A stretch of 64,000 nt of DNA from Mesorhizobium escarrei (GTDB lineage: Bacteria; Pseudomonadota; Alphaproteobacteria; Rhizobiales; Rhizobiaceae). Each line of letters starts with the position of its first letter. Position 1 is the stretch's first letter. The stretch spans positions 271,148 to 335,147 of the forward strand of contig NZ_CAKXZT010000168.1 in assembly GCF_935825525.1 (NCBI RefSeq). The letters are read 5' to 3'. The translations under genes and the position numbers were made by a program. The notes below the pieces were generated by a model that saw nothing but the letters and a program-made list of their open reading frames with translations, ran no database searches and had not been told where the DNA came from. Positions 44,123 through 51,862 of this stretch are shown here, in pieces.

Positions 44123-44737
44123 ATGACCGATATCGACGACAGGGACGAAGAACGCCACCGCGCCAAGATGGCCAAGCGCAAGGCGGTGCAGGACGCCGAG
44201 GTCGCGGCCAAGACGGTCGAGAAGGGACTGCTGATCGTCAACACCGGCCCCGGCAAGGGCAAGACCACTGCCGCTTTCGGACTGGCGCTGAGGATGCTCG
44301 GCTACGGCAGGCGCGTCGGCGTAGTCCAGTTCATCAAGGGCAAATGGCATACCGGCGAGAAGGACGCCTTTGCCGCTTTCGGCGATCGGGTCGTCTGGCA
44401 CACGATGGGCGAGGGGTTTACCTGGGAAACGCAGGATCTGAAGCGCGACATCGCCGCCGCCGAGGCTGCCTGGGCCAAGGCGCTCGAACTGATGGCCGAT
44501 CCTTCGATCAGCCTTCTGGTGCTCGACGAATTGAACATCGCGCTGCGCTATGAGTACCTCGATTTGGACAAGGTGGTGGCGGCGCTCAAAGGCCGGCGCG
44601 AAAACCTGCATATCGTCGTCACCGGTCGCAACGCCAAACCGGCGCTGGTCGATGCCGCCGATCTGGTCACCGAGATGGGCGTGACCAAGCATCACTTTTC
44701 CGCCGGCGTGAAGGCGCAGCAGGGCATAGAGTTCTGA
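44123..44737 (+). CDS. cobO: Cob(I)yrinic acid a,c-diamide adenosyltransferase
   Basis: A 204-residue CobA/CobO-type enzyme that adds the 5'-deoxyadenosyl ligand to cobalt. It has the P-loop 'NTGPGKGKTTAAFGLALR', 'GVVQFIKGKWHTGE', and 'LLVLDELNIALRYEYLD'. It ends the riboswitch-led operon. A perfect 11-bp hairpin follows its stop. Confidence 0.94.
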   Translation: MTDIDDRDEERHRAKMAKRKAVQDAEVAAKTVEKGLLIVNTGPGKGKTTAAFGLALRMLGYGRRVGVVQFIKGKWHTGEKDAFAAFGDRVVWHTMGEGFTWETQDLKRDIAAAEAAWAKALELMADPSISLLVLDELNIALRYEYLDLDKVVAALKGRRENLHIVVTGRNAKPALVDAADLVTEMGVTKHHFSAGVKAQQGIEF

Positions 44738-44761
44738 GCCATTGGATATGCGAGGAGCGTG

Positions 44762-44787
44762 CCCCGCTGGCCGGCAGGCCAGCGGGG
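44762..44787 (+). terminator. Hairpin after cobO
   Basis: CCCCGCTGGCC-GGCA-GGCCAGCGGGG is a perfect 11-bp stem with a 4-base loop, followed by only TTG. It is 25 bases after the cobO stop and may end the cob operon or stabilise its mRNA. Confidence 0.5.
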
Positions 44788-44814
44788 TTGCTGTCCCCGG
44801 CACTCTCAAGACTT

Positions 44815-44948
44815 GGGTTCCTCGCCCACCGCGAAGCGGGGAGAGGTGGCCGCGAAGCGGCCGGAGAGGGGGCCTTCGTAGAGCGCGGTTCCCCTCTCCG
44901 TCTCGGCTTCGCCGAGCCACCTCTCCCCACATTCGTGGCAAGGAACCC
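44815..44948. repeat. RIME-like palindromic element (variant)
   Basis: Inverted ends GGGTTCCTCGCC and GGCAAGGAACCC enclose several hairpins (CACCGCGAAGCGGGGAGAGG, CGGCTTCGCCGAG and GAGCCACCTCTCC). It is related in design, but not closely in sequence, to the copies at 10242 and 56821. Confidence 0.7.
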
Positions 44949-45005
44949 AAGCTGGAATGAAGCCGTGCTCCGGCACACCCCTCTGCCTGCCACAGTTACT
45001 TTGTT

Positions 45006-45091
45006 CTTGCTTTGTGCCGGCAGTTGTGCTAGGTGATTTCTGCATGGTGCTGAGTTACACCAGCGACCCGCCCTTGAGGCGGGTTTTTATT
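45006..45091 (+). ncRNA. Candidate very short transcript with terminator
   Basis: CTTGCT (45006-45011) and CTAGGT (45029-45034) are 17 bases apart and resemble the alphaproteobacterial consensus CTTGAC-N17-CTATAT. An intrinsic terminator CCCGCC-CTTGA-GGCGGG-TTTTT lies at 45067-45088. The product would be about 50 nt. It may instead be a stand-alone terminator. Confidence 0.3.
45067..45088 (+). terminator. Rho-independent terminator
   Basis: Stem CCCGCC/GGCGGG with loop CTTGA, followed by TTTTTATTTTT. It lies between cobO and the convergent cobD gene. Confidence 0.85.
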
Positions 45092-45128
45092 TTTGCCGAT
45101 CTCGACCGGCGCAGGTCTGGACTGGACG

Positions 45129-46097
45129 TCACGCTACGATGACGATCCCCGACAGCAAGCCGAACAGTGCTATCAGCAGAAAATCGGCAACCCGATAGAG
45201 TCTTAGCGCTCGCCTGATGTCCATGCTCTCGACATCGCGGCGGCCGCCTTCGCCCATGAACGCGTCGTCGACCATGACGCCGTCGTAGGAGCGCGGCCCG
45301 GCCAGCGCCAGGCCGAGCGCGCCGGCCATCGCTGCCTCCGGCCAGCCGGCATTGGGCGAGCGGTGCTTTTTCGCGTCGCGCCGCATGGTGCGCCAGGCGT
45401 TGCCGGCATCGGCGTCTTTGACGAGGAAGGCGGCCAGCACGATAAGCAGTGCGGTCAGCCGCGACGCCGGCAGGTTGATCAGATCGTCGAAGCGCGCCGC
45501 CGCCCGGCCGAAAGCCTCGTGGCGCGGGGTGCGGTGGCCGATCATCGAATCGGCGGTGTTGGCGGCCTTGTAGGCAACGCCGCCGGCCAGCCCGCCGACG
45601 CCGATCCAGAAGACCGGCGCGACGACGCCATCGGAAAAATTCTCGGCAAGGCTCTCGATCGCCGCGCGGCAGACGCCGGCTCTGTCGAGCTTTTCCGGAT
45701 CGCGGCCGACGATCTGCGAGACGGCAACACGACCGATGTCGAGTCCGCCATTGTCGAGTCCGTCGGCCACCGCCTCGACATGCTCGGCCAGGCTCTTCTG
45801 CGACAGCAGCGATGTCGCCAGGAGCGCGGTGAGGATCAATCCGGCTGGAATGCCCGCAAGCATGGTTTCCACCGCGAAAGCGATGGTGGCCGGCACCAGC
45901 ACGATGATCAGCAGCGCTTCGATGCCGCGCCGACGACGGATCGCGTCGGAATCGGTGGCGCGGTTGAGCCTGCGGTCGAGAAAGGATATCAGCCTGCCGA
46001 ACCAGGTGACAGGATGGCCGATGGCGCCAAGCAGCCAGCTGGGATAGCCGACACCGAATTCAACAAGCAGTGACAGGAAAGCGATCAGGATCGACAT
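45129..46097 (-). CDS. cobD: Adenosylcobinamide-phosphate synthase
   Basis: A 322-residue membrane protein (CbiB in the anaerobic naming) that joins adenosylcobyric acid with aminopropanol phosphate. It opens with 'FGVGYPSWLLGAIGHPVTWF', and has 'AIESLAENFSDGVVAPVFWI' and 'RNAKKHRSPNAGWPEAAMAG'-like motif near the C-terminus (here 'KKHRSPNAGWPEAAMAGALG'). It converges on the cob operon and is divergent from cobC, with the start codons overlapping by two bases. Confidence 0.93.
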   Translation of the reverse strand: MSILIAFLSLLVEFGVGYPSWLLGAIGHPVTWFGRLISFLDRRLNRATDSDAIRRRRGIEALLIIVLVPATIAFAVETMLAGIPAGLILTALLATSLLSQKSLAEHVEAVADGLDNGGLDIGRVAVSQIVGRDPEKLDRAGVCRAAIESLAENFSDGVVAPVFWIGVGGLAGGVAYKAANTADSMIGHRTPRHEAFGRAAARFDDLINLPASRLTALLIVLAAFLVKDADAGNAWRTMRRDAKKHRSPNAGWPEAAMAGALGLALAGPRSYDGVMVDDAFMGEGGRRDVESMDIRRALRLYRVADFLLIALFGLLSGIVIVA

Positions 46098-47136
46098 GAA
46101 GTCTCTTGATGGAGCGGCGGCAGTGGTGGATCACGGCGGAAGCCTTGGCCGGGCGAGGGCGCTTTTTCCGCATGCGCCTCAGCCCTTCGTCGACCTCTCG
46201 ACCGGTATCAATCCGCACTCCTATCCGTTTTTCGAGCTGCCCGCCACCGCCCTGTCGAGATTGCCGGAAGCTGTGCGCGTCCGCGATCTGGCCGGCGGCG
46301 CGGCAAGCGCCTATGGCGCGCCATCGGCGGCCAATGTGGTGGCAGCGCCGGGCACGCAGATTCTGTTGCCGCGTGTCGCTTCGCTGGTCAGCCCCGGCAA
46401 GGCGCTAGTACTCGGGCCGACCTATGCCGAACATCAGCGGGCAGCGGCAATCGCCGGCCATGTGGTGACGGAGGTCGACGATTTCGATGCCCTGGCAGGA
46501 GCCGACCTTGCCATCGTCGTCAACCCCAATAATCCGGACGGTCGCATCGTCGAACGCAAGAAGCTGCTTGCGCTTGCCGAAAAATTACGCGCCAGAGGCG
46601 GGTTGCTGGTCATCGACGAGGCGTTCATGGATGTCGGCCCGTTTGGCGAAAGCCTGGCCGGCGATGTCGAGCAAGGCGGCATCGTCGTGCTGCGCTCCTT
46701 CGGCAAGTTTTTTGGCCTTGCCGGCCTACGGCTCGGCTTTGCGCTGGCCGATGCGCTGACCGTCGAACGGCTGGAGGCGCAGTTCGGGCCGTGGGCGGTT
46801 GCCGGCCCGGCGCTCGAATATGGCATCCGCGCGCTTGCCGACAGCGGCTGGCAGGCCGAGATGCGTCGCCGTCTGGCCAGCGATGCGGCACGGCTCGATA
46901 CGCTGTTCGGTCGCTTCGGCGTCGCTGTGGCCGACGGCACAACGCTGTACCGCTATATCAGGCAGTCGGACGCCGCCGCACTGTTTTCGGCGCTTGGCGA
47001 GCGCGGCATCCTGCTTCGCCATTTTTCCGGCCGGCCGCATGTGCTGCGCGCCGGGCTGCCGGGCGGCGACGAGGAATGGCAGCGGCTCGAATCGGCTCTT
47101 GCCGACTGGGCGCAACAGCGCGACGATGACGCGTAA
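46096..47136 (+). CDS. cobC: Threonine-phosphate decarboxylase
   Basis: A 346-residue PLP-dependent fold-type I enzyme that supplies (R)-1-amino-2-propanol phosphate for the nucleotide loop of B12. It starts 'VDHGGSLGRARALFP' and 'DLSTGINPHSYPF', with 'VNPNNPDGRIV' and 'IDEAFMDVGP', and the PLP lysine in 'LRSFGKFFGLAGLRLG'. Its ATG shares two bases with the ATG of cobD on the other strand, so neither gene has a conventional upstream region. Confidence 0.93.
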   Translation: MKSLDGAAAVVDHGGSLGRARALFPHAPQPFVDLSTGINPHSYPFFELPATALSRLPEAVRVRDLAGGAASAYGAPSAANVVAAPGTQILLPRVASLVSPGKALVLGPTYAEHQRAAAIAGHVVTEVDDFDALAGADLAIVVNPNNPDGRIVERKKLLALAEKLRARGGLLVIDEAFMDVGPFGESLAGDVEQGGIVVLRSFGKFFGLAGLRLGFALADALTVERLEAQFGPWAVAGPALEYGIRALADSGWQAEMRRRLASDAARLDTLFGRFGVAVADGTTLYRYIRQSDAAALFSALGERGILLRHFSGRPHVLRAGLPGGDEEWQRLESALADWAQQRDDDA

Positions 47137-47237
47137 AGCGCGTCGCATTTGAACGGATTCATGCGATGCGCTTTAGGTTCTTGTTTTTATGCATGTCGTT
47201 GTCGCAAAACCGCTGCGCACTTTTGCGCGGCATGCAT
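47133..47237. repeat. Two-hairpin intergenic repeat (second copy)
   Basis: AAAGCGCGTCGCA...TGCGATGCGCTTT and ATGCATGTCGTTGTCGCAAAA...TTTTGCGCGGCATGCAT, the same design and much the same sequence as 24861-24988. It begins inside the last codon of cobC. Confidence 0.8.
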
Positions 47238-47251
47238 TAGGAGCTCAGCCA

Positions 47252-47761
47252 ATGATCCATGTCTGTTCGCTGTCTAAGGTCGAGGAAACGGTCGTGAGAA
47301 CCGGCGCCGAGTGGCTGCTTTCTCTGCTGGCCGCCGGTACCGACGTGACGCGCCCGGCCTCGATCTCCCGGAAAAACCATCTGCATCTGGTCATGCACGA
47401 TATCGCGGTGGCGCAGGAGGGCATGACCATGCCGGGTGAGGAGCATGTTCGCGACCTGCTCGATTTCGCGCGCCGATGGGATCGTGCAAGGCCGCTGGTC
47501 GTGCATTGCTATGCCGGTATCAGTCGGTCGACCGCCTCGGCCTATATCATCGCAGCAGCACTGGCGCCGAAGCGCGGCGAGGTTGAATTGGCCGAGACGC
47601 TGCGTGCGTTGTCGCCCACCGCGACGCCCAATCCGCGGCTGATTGCAATTGCCGACGCGCTGCTCGAGCGCAACGGCCGCATGATCCGCGCAATCGAGGC
47701 GATCGGGCGCGGCGCCGAGGCCTTCGAGTGCACGCCTTTTGCGTTGAAGATCGACGGCTGA
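47252..47761 (+). CDS. Tyrosine/dual-specificity phosphatase-like protein
   Basis: A 169-residue protein with the phosphatase P-loop CX5R: 'VVHCYAGISRSTASAY' with C86 and R92. The length and helical C-terminus fit the bacterial dual-specificity-like family often annotated as tyrosine phosphatase or protein-tyrosine-phosphatase. The frame is open from 47189 but enters the repeat; the ATG at 47252 after TAGGAGCTCAGCCA is better. It may be cotranscribed with cobC. Confidence 0.85.
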   Translation: MIHVCSLSKVEETVVRTGAEWLLSLLAAGTDVTRPASISRKNHLHLVMHDIAVAQEGMTMPGEEHVRDLLDFARRWDRARPLVVHCYAGISRSTASAYIIAAALAPKRGEVELAETLRALSPTATPNPRLIAIADALLERNGRMIRAIEAIGRGAEAFECTPFALKIDG

Positions 47762-47829
47762 TTCTGGTCAGAGGCCTGATCCGTCCCGATCGGGCTGGGC
47801 CGCGCTTATTTTCACGGCAGCCGTCCAAG

Positions 47830-48354
47830 CTATTTGGTGACCCTTTCCATGTATCGCGTAGCCTCCTCCAAGCCCTTCGGTGCTGGTTCGAACGGTTCGC
47901 ACTCTTGAAAGCCGAACTTGCGGTAAAGAGTGATAGCACTCGTCATGAATGAAATAGCACTCGTCATGAATGAAATTGTCACCAGGTTCACTTTTCGGAA
48001 CTTGGACTGCTCGATAGCGTCGAGCGCCGTCGCAAGGAGGCGGGCTCCTACGCCTTTTCCTCGTCCTTCCGGACGCACGAAGAGCTTAACGATCTCGGCC
48101 ACATCTCCATGGCTGACGTGGCCGACGCAGCCCAAGGCGACAGAGCCAATCCGAGCGACGTACATGCCTGTGCTGGGCAAGGTGCACTTTTCCAACAAGC
48201 TCGCGGCATCGTCAGAATAGTAGGCGGAAATCACGTCTTCCGACGGAAGACCGTGCACGCCGCATTGTGCAACGTCCCATTGACCCATCTCCGCGATGAG
48301 TGCGCGGGCTTCATGGAAGTCAGCAAGCGTCAGTGCCTTTCTGACGACAACCAT
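47830..48354 (-). CDS. GNAT-family N-acetyltransferase with 7-residue duplication
   Basis: A 174-residue GNAT enzyme. The acetyl-CoA loop is 'VRPEGRGKGVGARLLATALD' (residues 93-112), and the C-terminal motif is 'ITLYRKFGFQECEPF'. Between beta-strand 5 and the following helix, 'ISFMTSA' occurs twice in a row (127-133 and 134-140), encoded by a perfect 21-bp tandem duplication. One copy would give the normal GNAT spacing. The acceptor substrate is unknown. Confidence 0.8.
   Translation of the reverse strand: MVVVRKALTLADFHEARALIAEMGQWDVAQCGVHGLPSEDVISAYYSDDAASLLEKCTLPSTGMYVARIGSVALGCVGHVSHGDVAEIVKLFVRPEGRGKGVGARLLATALDAIEQSKFRKVNLVTISFMTSAISFMTSAITLYRKFGFQECEPFEPAPKGLEEATRYMERVTK
47933..47974. 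repeat. Perfect 21-bp tandem duplication in GNAT gene
   Basis: ATAGCACTCGTCATGAATGAA occurs twice without any difference. It keeps the reading frame and adds seven residues. Confidence 0.95.
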
Positions 48355-48494
48355 CGCGCACCCATGGATATGAGACCAGAGACAAACCGCGAGACTTTAC
48401 TTTACGCATGTTGCGGAAACCAGCGCCATCAAAGTGGGTGTCTGTGTTCAACCTCAAGCGGGGCGTGTGAGGCCCACTTGACCTGAAACAGACC

Positions 48495-49298
48495 CTACGC
48501 CAACCAGTCGGCCAGCTTCGCTTTGCGCACATCCTTCAACAGGCTGATGAAACCGTCGGCTTGATGGTTGGCGGTAATCCTGCCCTTTTCGGCCGTTGCA
48601 ATGCTGGCGTCGCCGACCACGCCGTTCGGGTTGAGATCGGTGGCGATCCAGGCGAAGGCGTGCGTTCCGGTGTGGCGCAGCAGCGCAAATTCCTTTTCGG
48701 CGCGGGCGACGTTGGACACGAAATTGTCGGCCTTTGCCATGTCGACCAGATCCGGCCGGAAATGCAGCATCAGCGAGGTTTCGACATCGCCGCCATGGAT
48801 GCCGTGGCTATCCTCAAGCTCGGTGTACAAGCCGGCCGGCCGGCCGAAGCGCTGCCAGCTCGTCTTCACCGCCAGCATCTTTGCCCGCACGCGCAATTCT
48901 CGGGTGATGATGCCCATGATCTCCTCGTTACCGCCATGCGAGTTGACGACGATCAGTTTCCTGACGCCGGCCCGCGCAATCGACAGGCCAAGCTCGGTCC
49001 AGGCGTCGATCAAGGTCGCCGCCGGCAAAGTGAGGGTTCCCGGTGCATGCAGATGCTCGTTTGACTTGCCCACCGCCTGGACCGGCAGGATGCGGATGTC
49101 GAGATCGCCAGGCAGGCGCTCGATCACCGTTTCAAGCATGCCGTTCATGATCGAGCTGTCGGTCGAAACCGGCAGATGCGGCCCGTGCTGTTCGATCGCC
49201 GCCACCGGGAGAACGGCGATCGTCGCCTCCGGGTCGATGGTGGCGTATTCTGTGGTCCGATAGTCGCCCCACCACACGCGTTTGTTTGCTGCGGTCAT
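48495..49298 (-). CDS. Creatininase-family amidohydrolase
   Basis: A 267-residue protein of the creatininase fold. The metal ligands expected from Pseudomonas creatininase are visible: E36 and H38 in 'AAIEQHGPHLPVSTD', D47, a His in 'VNSHGGNEEI', and a Glu in 'GIHGGDVETSLML'. The family includes creatinine amidohydrolase, formamide hydrolases of flavin/F420 synthesis, and mycofactocin peptidases. Next to a RidA-like gene and facing an importer/deaminase operon, a catabolic amidohydrolase is most likely; creatinine is only one candidate substrate. Confidence 0.85.
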   Translation of the reverse strand: MTAANKRVWWGDYRTTEYATIDPEATIAVLPVAAIEQHGPHLPVSTDSSIMNGMLETVIERLPGDLDIRILPVQAVGKSNEHLHAPGTLTLPAATLIDAWTELGLSIARAGVRKLIVVNSHGGNEEIMGIITRELRVRAKMLAVKTSWQRFGRPAGLYTELEDSHGIHGGDVETSLMLHFRPDLVDMAKADNFVSNVARAEKEFALLRHTGTHAFAWIATDLNPNGVVGDASIATAEKGRITANHQADGFISLLKDVRKAKLADWLA

Positions 49299-49363
49299 GT
49301 CATGCCTTTTCGATAGGCTGGCCTCTTCGATGCAGACCTAGCGCGGGAAGGATCGCCTGTCGA

Positions 49364-49747
49364 TCACCCTGCCGCGATGACCTCGATCTCGACCTTGAAT
49401 TCCGGCCGCGCGAAACCGGATACGATCATCAGCGTCGAAGCCGGCGCCGGGCTGGTGAACAGGCGATCGCGAACGTCCATATAGGGTTTCAGGAAGGCGC
49501 GGTCGGTGACATAGGCGTTGATGCGGACGATGTCGGAAAGTCCAAGCCCGGCGTCGCCGAGAATCGCCGCGATGTTTTGAAAACAGAGCTCGGCCTGCGC
49601 GCCGGCATCCTCCGGGATCTGATCGTCCGGAGTGATGGCGACCTGGCCCGAACACAGCACCAGCCGCTTGCCGGGCGGCACTTCGACGCCATGGCTGTAG
49701 CGGGCAAAGGGCGGCTTGATCGACTTCGGCGTCAGGAATTTGAACAT
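49364..49747 (-). CDS. RidA/YjgF-family protein without the catalytic arginine
   Basis: A 127-residue Rid-family trimer subunit ('LVLCSGQVAITPDDQIPEDA', 'CFQNIAAILGDAGLGLSDIV', 'YVTDRAFLKPYMDVR', ending 'EFKVEIEVIAAG'). In RidA itself the imine-hydrolysing arginine lies in a PARS motif; here the region reads 'SPAPASTLMIV', with no Arg, so it belongs to a non-archetypal Rid subgroup and should not be assumed to be an imine deaminase. The ATG at 49747 fits; the frame is open to 49810. It lies 65 bases upstream of the creatininase gene on the same strand. Confidence 0.85.
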   Translation of the reverse strand: MFKFLTPKSIKPPFARYSHGVEVPPGKRLVLCSGQVAITPDDQIPEDAGAQAELCFQNIAAILGDAGLGLSDIVRINAYVTDRAFLKPYMDVRDRLFTSPAPASTLMIVSGFARPEFKVEIEVIAAG

Positions 49748-49941
49748 GAAAATCTCCAGTCTACTGCCGGTGTAAAGCCGGATTAGGCGAGCCCTCAAGA
49801 TGCAGTGCATACTATCAGGGCGATTATGGACAGGCGTTCAAAAAATAGGCACGATGCCGTCGGTTCAGCAGGACCCGTCCGGCCTTGGCGCGCCTCTGTT
49901 GCGCAGGCGGGCGGTCCCGGGTGATGGCATGTGTCTTGCTT

Positions 49942-49971
49942 CTTGAATCGATGGTGCTTGAATCGATGGTG
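49942..49971. repeat. Perfect 15-bp tandem duplication
   Basis: CTTGAATCGATGGTG twice in a row, in the region between the divergent RidA and ABC-transporter genes. It could be part of a control region. Confidence 0.85.
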
Positions 49972-50017
49972 TCGAGCCCGGCGCGCGGCGCGCCGGAGCC
50001 AACTGAGGGTGGTGTGG

Positions 50018-51022
50018 ATGGACGGAAAACTCAAGATTTCGGCTGGCGCGATGGTGCTGCTTGCCGCAAGCACGCTGAGTGCGGCAGCAACCGAAAAAGT
50101 CACCTTCGGCACCAACTGGCTCGCCCAGGCCGAGCACGGCGGCTATTATCAGGCGGTCGCTGATGGCACCTATACCGCTTGCGGGCTCGACGTGACGATC
50201 ATGCAAGGTGGCCCGCAGGTCAGCGGGCGGCCGCTGCTGCTTGCCGGCAAGATCGACTTCTACATGGGCGGCAACATGCTGCAGGCCTTCGACGCCGTGC
50301 AGCAGGAGATTCCGCTGCGCGTCGTCGCCGCCTCGTTCCAGAAAGAGCCGCAGGTGATCATGAGCCATCCGGGTCAGGGGCTCGACAGATGGGAGGATCT
50401 GAAGAACGCGGACCAGTACATTATTGGCGACGAAGGTGCACTGAGCTACTTCCAGTGGATGATCACGGAGTTCGGCTTCGATCCGGCCAAGCGCGTGCCC
50501 TATACGTTCAACCCCGCACCTTTCATCGCCAATCCGAAGTCGATCCAGCAGGGTTACGTGACCTCAGAGCCCTTCGCCGTCGCCAAGGAAGGCGGCTTCC
50601 AGCCCAATCTGTTCCTGCTCGCCGAGTACGGCTTCGACACCTATGCGACGACGATCGAGACCATGCAGGCGACGATCGACAAGCGGCCGGAGGTGGTTCA
50701 GTGCTTCGTCGATGGCTCGGCCAAGGGCTGGTACAACTATCTCTACGGCGACAACGCTGCCGCCAACGCGGCGATCAAGAAGGATAACCCCGACATCAGC
50801 GACGAGCAGATCGCGTTTTCGATCGAGCAGATGAAGAAATTCGGCATCGTTGATTCCGGCGACACGGAAAAACTCGGCATCGGCGCGATGACCGACGCGC
50901 GCATCCAGAGCTTCTATGACAAGATGGTGAAGGCCAAGGTCGTGCCGGCCGACGTCGACATCAAGAAGTCCTACACGCTGGCCTTCGTCAACAAGGGCGT
51001 CGGGATCGACCTGAAGAAATAG
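50018..51022 (+). CDS. ABC transporter substrate-binding protein (NMT1/THI5-like)
   Basis: A 334-residue periplasmic binding protein. The signal peptide covers residues 1-23 ('ISAGAMVLLAASTLSAAATE'). The mature part starts 'VTFGTNWLAQAEHGGYYQAV' and has 'GKIDFYMGGNMLQAF', typical of the NMT1/ThiY/SsuA group that binds pyrimidines, sulfonates, nitrate or similar small molecules. The ATG at 50018 is chosen because it gives the signal peptide; the frame is open from 49931. It leads an operon with the ATPase and permease genes. Confidence 0.92.
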   Translation: MDGKLKISAGAMVLLAASTLSAAATEKVTFGTNWLAQAEHGGYYQAVADGTYTACGLDVTIMQGGPQVSGRPLLLAGKIDFYMGGNMLQAFDAVQQEIPLRVVAASFQKEPQVIMSHPGQGLDRWEDLKNADQYIIGDEGALSYFQWMITEFGFDPAKRVPYTFNPAPFIANPKSIQQGYVTSEPFAVAKEGGFQPNLFLLAEYGFDTYATTIETMQATIDKRPEVVQCFVDGSAKGWYNYLYGDNAAANAAIKKDNPDISDEQIAFSIEQMKKFGIVDSGDTEKLGIGAMTDARIQSFYDKMVKAKVVPADVDIKKSYTLAFVNKGVGIDLKK

Positions 51023-51031
51023 TACCCGGGC

Positions 51032-51862
51032 ATGATGCAGGAGAAATTGGCGCAAGCGCCGGCAAGCGCATCGGGCAAAGGTCCGATGCTGCTGGCGCTG
51101 CGCGGCGTCGGCAAGGTCTTTTCCAACGGCGTGACAGCGCTCAGCGACGTCGACCTGACGATCCGGGAAGGCGACTTCCTCAGCCTTCTTGGCCCGTCCG
51201 GCTGTGGCAAGTCGACGGCCTTGCGCCTCATCGCCGGTCTTGCAACGCCGACCTCCGGCCTGCTCGACTGGCGCGGCAGCAGCGCCGCCGATCGCTCTGA
51301 CATCGGCTTCGTCTTTCAGGAACCGACGCTGCTGCCGTGGGCCGATGTCTTCGACAATGTCTGGCTGCCGCTGCGGCTGAAGGGCGTGTCGCGGGCCAAG
51401 GCTGCGCCTGTCGTGATGGAGATGCTGGCGCGGGTTCACCTGACCGGCTTCGAGAAAGCCGTGCCGCGCGAATTGTCCGGCGGCATGAAGATGCGCGTCT
51501 CGATCGCCCGCGCCATGGTGACCAAGCCGCGCGTGCTTTTGATGGACGAGCCATTTGCGGCATTGGACGAGATCACCCGCTTCAAGCTCAACAACGATCT
51601 TCTGGAACTGTGGCAGGACGAGCGTTTCACCGTCGTCTTCGTGACCCACAGCGTCTTCGAAAGCGTTTTTCTCTCCAACCGCGTCGTCGTCATGGCGGCG
51701 CGACCGGGCCGGGTCTTCAAAGAGCTCGCCATCGATGCCTCCTATCCGCGCAACGAAGCCTTCCGCACGTCGCCCGACTATGCCGCGCTCTGCCGCCAGG
51801 CGTCCGATGTGCTGATCGGCGCCATCAACTCAACCGCCGGACCGCATTATGACGGCCATTGA
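51032..51862 (+). CDS. ABC transporter ATP-binding protein (SsuB/TauB type)
   Basis: A 276-residue ATPase with Walker A 'LLGPSGCGKSTALRLIAG', Q-loop 'FVFQEPTLLPWADVFDNV', signature 'LSGGMKMRVSIARAM' and Walker B 'VLLMDEPFAALDE'. It belongs to the nitrate/sulfonate/taurine class, matching its neighbours. It starts nine bases after the binding-protein gene and overlaps the permease gene by 14 bases. Confidence 0.93.
   Translation: MMQEKLAQAPASASGKGPMLLALRGVGKVFSNGVTALSDVDLTIREGDFLSLLGPSGCGKSTALRLIAGLATPTSGLLDWRGSSAADRSDIGFVFQEPTLLPWADVFDNVWLPLRLKGVSRAKAAPVVMEMLARVHLTGFEKAVPRELSGGMKMRVSIARAMVTKPRVLLMDEPFAALDEITRFKLNNDLLELWQDERFTVVFVTHSVFESVFLSNRVVVMAARPGRVFKELAIDASYPRNEAFRTSPDYAALCRQASDVLIGAINSTAGPHYDGH

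Noticed and set aside
48355..48494. Gap between GNAT and creatininase genes with AAGTGGG/CCCACTT
   Set aside because: The inverted repeat is short and widely spaced; it may be part of a dispersed repeat, but the evidence is too thin to call it.
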